Shown in pieces: positions 5,097-9,665 of a DNA stretch of 9,665 nucleotides. The translations under genes and the position numbers were made by a program. Under the pieces are notes generated by a model that did no database searches, was not told the DNA's origin, and was given only the letters and a program-made list of their open reading frames with translations. The first letter of the stretch is position 1; every line of letters begins with the position of its first letter. Origin of the DNA: an uncultured Collinsella sp. (GTDB lineage Bacteria > Actinomycetota > Coriobacteriia > Coriobacteriales > Coriobacteriaceae); contig USTC01000021.1 in NCBI GenBank assembly GCA_900557505.1, forward strand, positions 1 through 9,665, read 5' to 3'.

Positions 5097-6167
5097 ATGC
5101 CCGTGTACAAGGACGACAACAACGGCACGTTCTACGTGCAGTGCTACTACCGCGACGCCCGCGGCTCGAAGCGCCACAAGACGAAGCGCGGCTTCTCCTC
5201 CGAGGTGGAGGCCGCCGTGTGGGAGAGCCAGTTTAAGAGCCTTAACGGCGGGGCCATGGACATGACGTTCTCCGAGTTCGTCGAGGTGTACGCCTCAGAG
5301 GTGAGGCCGCGCATACGCGAGCACACGTGGATCACCAAGGAGTACATCATCAACGACAAGCTCGTGCCGTTCTTCGGAGACATGCGCATGTGCGACGTGA
5401 GGCCGATCGACGTCATCAGGTGGCAAAACGAGCTCACCGAGCACCGGGACGCCGACGGGAAGCCCTGGGCGCCGACGTACCTTCGCACGGTGAACAACCA
5501 GCTCAACGCCATCTTCAACCATGCCGAGCGCTACTACGGCCTCACCGACAACCCGGTGCGCAGGGTCGACAAGATTGGCTCGAAGAAGGGCGGCGAGATG
5601 CAGTTCTGGACCAAGGACGAGTACCTGAGGTTCAGCGAGGCCGTCATGGACAAGCCGCTGTCGTTCCACGCCTTCGAGCTGCTGTACTGGACGGGCATAC
5701 GCTGCGGCGAGCTCCTGGCGCTCACGCCGTCCGACTTCATGCTGGAGAGCTCCCGGCTTCGCATCAACAAGTCGTACCAGAGCCTCCACGGCGTGGACAC
5801 CGTGACCGACCCCAAGACGCCCAAGTCGGTGCGCACGATCGTCATGCCCGCCTTCCTGCGCGACGAGATGGCGGACTTCATCGAGCTGCGCGACGACGTT
5901 GCGCCCGACGAGCGCCTGTTCGCCGTGACCAAGCACTTCCTGGCCCACGAGATGGAGCGCGGGTGCAAGGCGTCTGGAGTGAAGCGCATCCGCGTACACG
6001 ACATACGCCACAGCCATGTGAGCCTGCTGATCGAGATGGGCTTCTCCGCGCTGGCCATCGCCGAGCGTATGGGCCACGAGGCGGTGGACATCACCTACCG
6101 CTACGCGCACCTGTTCCCCACGAAGCAGGACGAGATGGCCGCCGCGCTCGACGGGGCGAGGGGGTAA
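5097..6167 (+). CDS. int: Tyrosine recombinase / integrase, AP2-like arm domain type
   Basis: A complete 356-aa site-specific recombinase. Residues 10-45 (GTFYVQCYYRDARGSKRHKT and following RGF..EAA) match the AP2-like arm-binding N-terminal domain of Gram-positive integrases. Residues 57-150 are the SAM-like core-binding domain (MTFSEFVEVYASEV through the NQLNAIFNHA helix). The catalytic domain holds R202 in TGIRCGELLAL, K243 in PKTPKSVR, H301 and R304 in HDIRHSHVSLL, H327 in GHEAV, and nucleophile Y336 in YRYAHL. All active-site residues are present, so it should be active. It starts one base after the xis stop. AGG arginine codons are frequent (for example in VRPI, IRW, RRV, LRF), unlike core genes. 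It probably binds arm sites near the element ends; the repeat cluster at 3877-4250 is one candidate. Confidence 0.95.
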   Translation: MPVYKDDNNGTFYVQCYYRDARGSKRHKTKRGFSSEVEAAVWESQFKSLNGGAMDMTFSEFVEVYASEVRPRIREHTWITKEYIINDKLVPFFGDMRMCDVRPIDVIRWQNELTEHRDADGKPWAPTYLRTVNNQLNAIFNHAERYYGLTDNPVRRVDKIGSKKGGEMQFWTKDEYLRFSEAVMDKPLSFHAFELLYWTGIRCGELLALTPSDFMLESSRLRINKSYQSLHGVDTVTDPKTPKSVRTIVMPAFLRDEMADFIELRDDVAPDERLFAVTKHFLAHEMERGCKASGVKRIRVHDIRHSHVSLLIEMGFSALAIAERMGHEAVDITYRYAHLFPTKQDEMAAALDGARG

Positions 6168-6172
6168 GAAGG

Positions 6173-6598
6173 ATGCCGTGCGAGAACAGCGCCCGCAAGC
6201 GCAGCAAGACGATGGCGTTTCGCTGCACGCCCGAAGAGCGCAAGCTCATATGCGAGATGGCTGCCTGGAGCGGCATGCTCAGGCAGGACTACATCATCGC
6301 TAGGCTAACCGATACAGAGGTTGAAGTGAGGCCCTCCGTGAGCATGCAGAAGGCGCTGAAAGACTCGATGGTGGAGTTGGCCAAAGAGGTGAAACTGGCG
6401 GCCTCCTACGGCGAGCTGAGCGAGTCCCTGCAACAGAGAATTGAGCACGTGATGAGGTTCTTCCTAGCGCTCGGCGAGCCTCTTGACGCGCCGACGGAAG
6501 AGACATCGCCACGAACTACGTTTTTGGAAGAGCCGGTTCCATCCGTCATCGATGCGGGTTCCGACACCGCAAGCATCTTCGAGATGGGACGCAGGTAG
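6173..6598 (+). CDS. MobC-like ribbon-helix-helix mobilization protein
   Basis: A 141-aa protein with ATG five bases after the integrase stop, preceded by AAGAAGG close to the start and GAGGGGG further up. Residues 12-46 (KTMAFRCTPEERKLICEMA and then SGMLRQDYIIARL) follow the ribbon-helix-helix pattern of MobC and relaxosome accessory proteins: a short beta strand, a helix with EERK, then a G and a second helix. The remainder has a helical stretch (MVELAKEVKLAASYGELSES) and an acidic, proline-rich tail. Such proteins assist a relaxase at the transfer origin, but no relaxase gene is visible here, so the element may be mobilised by another element or the relaxase may lie beyond the window. It could instead be a regulator. 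It converges with the next gene, leaving 3 bases. Confidence 0.65.
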   Translation: MPCENSARKRSKTMAFRCTPEERKLICEMAAWSGMLRQDYIIARLTDTEVEVRPSVSMQKALKDSMVELAKEVKLAASYGELSESLQQRIEHVMRFFLALGEPLDAPTEETSPRTTFLEEPVPSVIDAGSDTASIFEMGRR

Positions 6599-6601
6599 GG
6601 C

Positions 6602-8305
6602 CTAGCGCCAGACCTCCAACGCCTTGTCCGCAAGCCATTCGGCGCGATCGGCGATATCGCCCTCGTTCCAAGACTCCTTCTCTAGGGCGCCGGCCATGGT
6701 CGCAAGGCCGGCGGCGCAGAGGGCAAGGCCGTCCTTGTATCCCTTTCCCTGCTTCTTGGTGGGCCAATCGGCATCGCGGATGGAGGCGTTGAGCGAATGC
6801 GTGATGATGGCGAGGTTGCCGAGCGTGAGGAGCTTCCGGTCCCTTCGCGTGGCAGCCTCATCGTCGAGGGCTCCCCATTTGTTTCGCCACTTCTTGGGCA
6901 TCATGTGCTCGAGGGTGTACTGGTTGAACCCGAGCAGGGCCGTGCTGCTCATGCCTGGGCGAATGGCGCTTTCCAGCAGATAGAGGACGCCCTTGGACTG
7001 GAGGTTGTACAGACACGATTCCTCGAATGCCGCTCGAACCTCGGCGTCGCCGGGCATGTACGTCGTCGCCTCGTCATTGGCTTCGAGAGCCTTCCTCAGC
7101 GCCTCCGCGTCCTTCACCCCGTTCAGGATCAGCGAGGTGAACAGCCTGTTGTAGTTCTTCGTGGTCGCCTGAACCAGCGTTCGGCGGACGATGTAGGTCT
7201 CAAGCAGGGCGAAGACCTCGGATTCCTCGCCCGAAGACTCCGCGTTCTTGCGAACGTAGAGCACGTACGGGATGAGCGTCGAGTTCTTGAGGCCGAATAT
7301 GAGCACGTTCAGGCGCTCGATGCCGGGGGCGGAGGGGATGTCCGCGTCGCAGCAGCTTGGGTCAAACGTGGACTCGAACACCTTGGCATACGCCTTCATG
7401 CTGCTGAGGATCTCGTCCTTGTCTCCGTTGCAGTACCTGCCGATGAAGTCCTTGTAGGACTGGAAGAGGTTCGAAGTACGCGAATAGAAGAGCTTGTCCT
7501 CGGTCGTGACGCCACGCCTCTTGTCCTGAACCAGGATCTGGAGGAACGCGTCGAAGAAGAGGTCGACGAGCGTGCGCTTGATGCGCCCGGTAACGATCTC
7601 CTGCTCCCAATACTCCCTCTTCTCAGCCGTGGGCTCGAAGACGTCTTCCCAGCACTCCTTGAACGCCTGCTCGTTCTCGCGGTTGAAGAAGTAGTTCTTA
7701 AGGAGCTCCGCCGTCGTCAGGCGCACCCCGAGCGAGTTGATGGTGTCGAATATCTGCTGCTCGTCCTCGCCCTCGGTAAGATCGATGCAGACGAACTGGA
7801 CGTTCGACTTGATCGTGTTCCTGTCGACCTTCTCCGGGTCGATATTCTTGAGGAAGTAGTTGTAGGCAAGGACGATGGCCGAGGAGCCCTCGAGGGGTTC
7901 GCAGCCCGTGGCGCTGACGACCTTTTCGAAATCCTGCCGGTCGTACTTGCCGTGCCGCAAGGCGACATCGCCGGTCTCCAGGACGAAATCTCGCTCAAAC
8001 AAATTGTTGGTGCCGTTTTTTGCACAGAGTGCCTTGAAGAAGATGACCATGGTCGTGAGTCGCTGCTGGCCGTCGATGACGGTGCGAACCTCGGAGACCT
8101 CGGACCAGGTGTTGCCGGAGGAGGCCTGCTTCAGGATGATGGAGCCCAGGAAATAGGGCCGCTTCGAGGCCGTGACGAACTCCATGTCGCCGAGGAAACG
8201 CTCCCATTGCTCTTCTCCCCAGACGTACGCCCTTTGGTAAAAAGGTATTTCGAGCAGGCGCGATCCGTTGAACACGCCGCTTATCGTTGCTTTTCCTGCA
8301 TCCAT
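6602..8305 (-). CDS. GmrSD-like type IV restriction protein (DUF262 + DUF1524)
   Basis: A 567-aa single-chain protein starting at ATG 8305, giving the family-typical MDAGKATISGVFNG opening. The DUF262 (GmrS-like, ParB/Srx fold) half has IPFYQRAYVW (20-29), DGQQRLTT (78-85) and the FDTINSLGVRLTTAELLKN segment (186-204). The DUF1524 (GmrD-like, HNH) end has EHMMPKKW (466-473) and GNLAIITHSLN (496-506), the usual histidine and asparagine of the nuclease. Known GmrSD enzymes use NTP to cut DNA carrying glucosylated hydroxymethylcytosine, so this is probably anti-phage. Both motif sets are intact. It reads toward the integrase module and away from the type III system, with a promoter candidate at 8332-8360. 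Codon usage is mixed. Other DUF262 proteins serve in unrelated defence roles, so substrate is not certain. Confidence 0.9.
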   Translation of the reverse strand: MDAGKATISGVFNGSRLLEIPFYQRAYVWGEEQWERFLGDMEFVTASKRPYFLGSIILKQASSGNTWSEVSEVRTVIDGQQRLTTMVIFFKALCAKNGTNNLFERDFVLETGDVALRHGKYDRQDFEKVVSATGCEPLEGSSAIVLAYNYFLKNIDPEKVDRNTIKSNVQFVCIDLTEGEDEQQIFDTINSLGVRLTTAELLKNYFFNRENEQAFKECWEDVFEPTAEKREYWEQEIVTGRIKRTLVDLFFDAFLQILVQDKRRGVTTEDKLFYSRTSNLFQSYKDFIGRYCNGDKDEILSSMKAYAKVFESTFDPSCCDADIPSAPGIERLNVLIFGLKNSTLIPYVLYVRKNAESSGEESEVFALLETYIVRRTLVQATTKNYNRLFTSLILNGVKDAEALRKALEANDEATTYMPGDAEVRAAFEESCLYNLQSKGVLYLLESAIRPGMSSTALLGFNQYTLEHMMPKKWRNKWGALDDEAATRRDRKLLTLGNLAIITHSLNASIRDADWPTKKQGKGYKDGLALCAAGLATMAGALEKESWNEGDIADRAEWLADKALEVWR

Positions 8306-8331
8306 CCTTAAAGCCCTATCTATCCTTTGCG

Positions 8332-8360
8332 GTTATTGCTGGCGGGGTCAATTTTATCAA
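8332..8360 (-). promoter_or_regulatory. Promoter candidate for the GmrSD-like gene
   Basis: On the minus strand TTGATA (8360-8355), a 17-base spacer and AATAAC (8337-8332) precede the ATG at 8305. The -35 matches consensus at five of six bases, the -10 at four of six. It would allow expression independent of the upstream operon. Confidence 0.4.
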
Positions 8361-8575
8361 TACGCTGCTTGACCCTTTAATGTTCCCGGTCCTTGCCGTC
8401 TTCTCCCCAGAAGGTGCTCGAAGATGATGCGCAGGTCCTCGTCATCAAGGCAGCCGCCCTCGAGGCAGCCACGGTCGATGGTATCGATCATCGTCTGCCC
8501 CTTCTTCTTCGAGCGGTCGTAGATCACTGTGTCGAGGGATAGCTCCCTGCCGTCGCGCGTGAACATCTCGTGCAT
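8357..8575 (-). pseudogene. Short coding remnant, in frame after the DUF4238 stop
   Basis: An ATG at 8575 opens a 72-codon frame (MHEMFTRDGRELSLDTVIYD start) that I do not recognise. Codons from 8575 to about 8408 are strongly GC-ended, like real genes, then the bias collapses at a GGGG run (CCCC on plus, 8405-8408). If that run lost one G, the frame would continue with well-formed codons reading LGEDGKDREH and stop at TAA 8377-8379, so a one-base insertion is likely. There is no ribosome site before the ATG. The frame is the same as the preceding DUF4238 gene, separated by its TGA (8600-8602) and eight sense codons. I read it as the 3' fragment of a lost gene, or of an original longer downstream reading frame. 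A functional small protein is possible but less likely. Confidence 0.4.
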
Positions 8576-8599
8576 GAATTCGGCACTGTTCGCTTGACT

Positions 8600-9484
8600 T
8601 CAATCGCGTACCGCGTGCTCGAGCGGGCCGCTTCCCCTCGATATGGCGACATCCCAATGCTCGCAGTTAAGCAGAAGAAGTCGGTTCATGAACTCGACGC
8701 CCGAAAAACCGAGTCTCGCAAACGGCGGAAATAGAGGGTCATCTGAAAAGACCGCAGCATACTCACTGCTCAACGGCATATACGCGAGATGAAAATCGTA
8801 CGAGTCGTCCTCGGGCCCGATGATGAACATAGGCATCGACGTCGTAACGAACCCTGAGCCGACGGGTGCCCTAAGGATGGAGAAGCTCTTCTCAAAAAAA
8901 GCCTTTCGAATACGGTTAACTGGCACAATATCATCGTTGGAGAAGAGCATGGTTGCGGCGGCGGCAAGCTCGACCACCGCTTGGGAATCCCCGCGCCAAT
9001 CCGACCAATCGAGCAAGCCGAGCTCATAGGGTGTCAGATGAACGTTTCTGAGCAGCTCTTCGGCAGTCTCGCGTGACCATTTCTTGTCGACGCGCATACT
9101 GATAGGGTGCCGGACGATGATATTTGCTGCCAGCTCGCAAACGGCGGCTTTCCCATCAGAATACCCTTCGTCTTCGCACTGGTCTTCTTTCTGGCGTTCC
9201 AAAAAGCGATCGTAAAGCGGCGCGATGCGGCTCTCGAGCTCAGATAGCTTAACCTCGATGAGGTTCTGCGCATAGAATCTGTCTGTCGCATCGCCTGTCG
9301 CATCGGCATGCTCGACCTCATAAAGATCGCGCATGCTGCAAAGGTTCTCGCAATTCGTGCGGAAGAAGGAGCCCTTCTGTCTGCTGTAGGCATGAAGCTG
9401 CCCGGAGGAATCCGCGAAATGGCGCAGGTAGAACCGCGGCACCCAGTGCTGCTTTCGCGTCATCTTTCCGGGCAGCTTCGACAT
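8600..9484 (-). CDS. DUF4238 family protein, probable defence-associated partner
   Basis: A 294-aa protein. Start ATG 9484 lies one base after the TAG of the res gene (9486-9488), suggesting translational coupling; a second ATG at 9463 (giving MTRKQHWV) is possible. The N-terminus has the DUF4238 signature KQHWVPRFYLRHFA (11-24), followed by a Y-rich segment and then a mostly helical body. No membrane helix or signal peptide is seen. The biochemical role of DUF4238 is not established in anything I can name; these proteins occur scattered and often near mobile or restriction genes. Its tight link to the type III restriction subunit suggests a role in the same system. Third-position GC is lower than in core genes and in the integrase, a sign of a different origin. 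Confidence 0.8.
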   Translation of the reverse strand: MSKLPGKMTRKQHWVPRFYLRHFADSSGQLHAYSRQKGSFFRTNCENLCSMRDLYEVEHADATGDATDRFYAQNLIEVKLSELESRIAPLYDRFLERQKEDQCEDEGYSDGKAAVCELAANIIVRHPISMRVDKKWSRETAEELLRNVHLTPYELGLLDWSDWRGDSQAVVELAAAATMLFSNDDIVPVNRIRKAFFEKSFSILRAPVGSGFVTTSMPMFIIGPEDDSYDFHLAYMPLSSEYAAVFSDDPLFPPFARLGFSGVEFMNRLLLLNCEHWDVAISRGSGPLEHAVRD

Positions 9485-9485
9485 C

Positions 9486-9665
9486 CTAAGCCTTCACCGC
9501 CTCGTATTGGTAGGTCGTGCGCACGTTGTAATGGAAGTCGTTTCCGAGGTCCAGCGCCTCGAAGTGCTTCTTGGCGCAGCCGATCTTGATCTTCTCCGCG
9601 TCGCGCAGGGCGGGCTCGCCGTTCTTGCCGCCCTTGGTCTCGGTCACGAAGTACACGCGGCGCTC
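9486..9665 (-). CDS. Type III restriction enzyme, Res subunit C-terminus, partial
   Basis: The last 59 codons of a protein running off the right edge, ending at TAG 9486-9488. The visible part reads YFVTETKGG then a linker, LRDAEKIKIGCAKKHFEAL, then a short tail with HYNVRTTYQYEAVKA. The V-x-E-T-K strand followed by a helix with EKxKIxCAKKHFEAL is characteristic of the C-terminal nuclease region of type III Res subunits, with the ETK supplying the E-x-K half of a PD-(D/E)xK site. A full system would need the helicase part and a Mod methyltransferase, expected to the right. It is upstream of and nearly abuts DUF4238. Identification rests on a short stretch, but the motif is distinctive. Confidence 0.8.
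   Translation of the reverse strand, partial: ERRVYFVTETKGGKNGEPALRDAEKIKIGCAKKHFEALDLGNDFHYNVRTTYQYEAVKA

Larger units (their letters stand above)
4338..9665. mobile_element. Integrative element (island) with integrase module and defence cargo, right end not seen
   Basis: Gene order is XRE repressor, excisionase-like HTH, tyrosine integrase, MobC-like protein, then a GmrSD-like protein, DUF4238 and a type III restriction subunit. The repressor/xis/int layout with a divergent operator region is typical of integrative elements in Gram-positive bacteria. Frequent AGG arginine codons in xis and int contrast with CGC/CGT in guaA, supporting foreign origin. The left boundary lies somewhere between the guaA end and 4338; no duplicated att sequence can be proven because the right end is outside the window. 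The cargo could be native, but its type argues against that. Confidence 0.65.

Noticed and set aside
5327..6172. Plus-strand frame overlapping the integrase and leading into the MobC-like gene
   Set aside because: Only the part from ATG 6173 has sensible codon use and a protein family match; the earlier part is a +1 shadow of int.
6797..8311. 504-codon plus-strand frame opposite the GmrSD-like gene
   Set aside because: Shadow frame; the opposite strand has intact DUF262 and DUF1524 motifs.

Overview
The window reads like a high-GC actinobacterial chromosome. The best guess is a gut Coriobacteriia such as Collinsella: GC-rich third codon positions, strong AGGAGG-type ribosome sites, a type I asparaginase divergent from guaA, and an AP2-like-arm tyrosine integrase. 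The genus is an inference from general character, not from a marker gene.

Region 1 (1-3870) is core chromosome. It holds the tail of an unrecognised hydrophobic protein whose terminator hairpin lies inside the convergent next gene; a small HAD-like protein lacking the family's acidic motif; a short XRE regulator divergent from it across a perfect 22-bp palindrome; cytoplasmic L-asparaginase (ansA-type, minus strand); and GMP synthase (guaA, plus strand) with a clear rho-independent terminator.

Region 2 (about 3720-4337, 618 bp) has no convincing gene. It contains at least seven copies of a short motif (TTTACTCCC / GGGAGTAA) in both orientations, several long imperfect inverted repeats and a shared 13-mer. 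This is the least explained part of the window. The motif resembles the last bases of guaA, a known class of island integration site, so the stretch may be a junction or scar.

Region 3 (4338-6598) is the control and recombination module of an integrative element: an XRE repressor, divergent from a small excisionase-like HTH protein, a complete tyrosine integrase, and a MobC-like ribbon-helix-helix protein. The divergent promoter region carries three GTAC-N6-GTAC operator-like pairs overlapping two recognisable promoters.

Region 4 (6602-9665, minus strand) is the cargo and looks like a defence island: a full-length GmrSD-like (DUF262+DUF1524) type IV restriction protein, a short coding remnant, a DUF4238 protein, and the C-terminal end of a type III restriction (Res) subunit running off the right edge. 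DUF4238 starts one base after the res stop, so the two are probably one operon. The likely logic is one mobile element carrying two restriction systems with opposite requirements (modified-DNA cleavage and unmodified-DNA cleavage) plus an uncharacterised partner. The right end of the element is outside the window.
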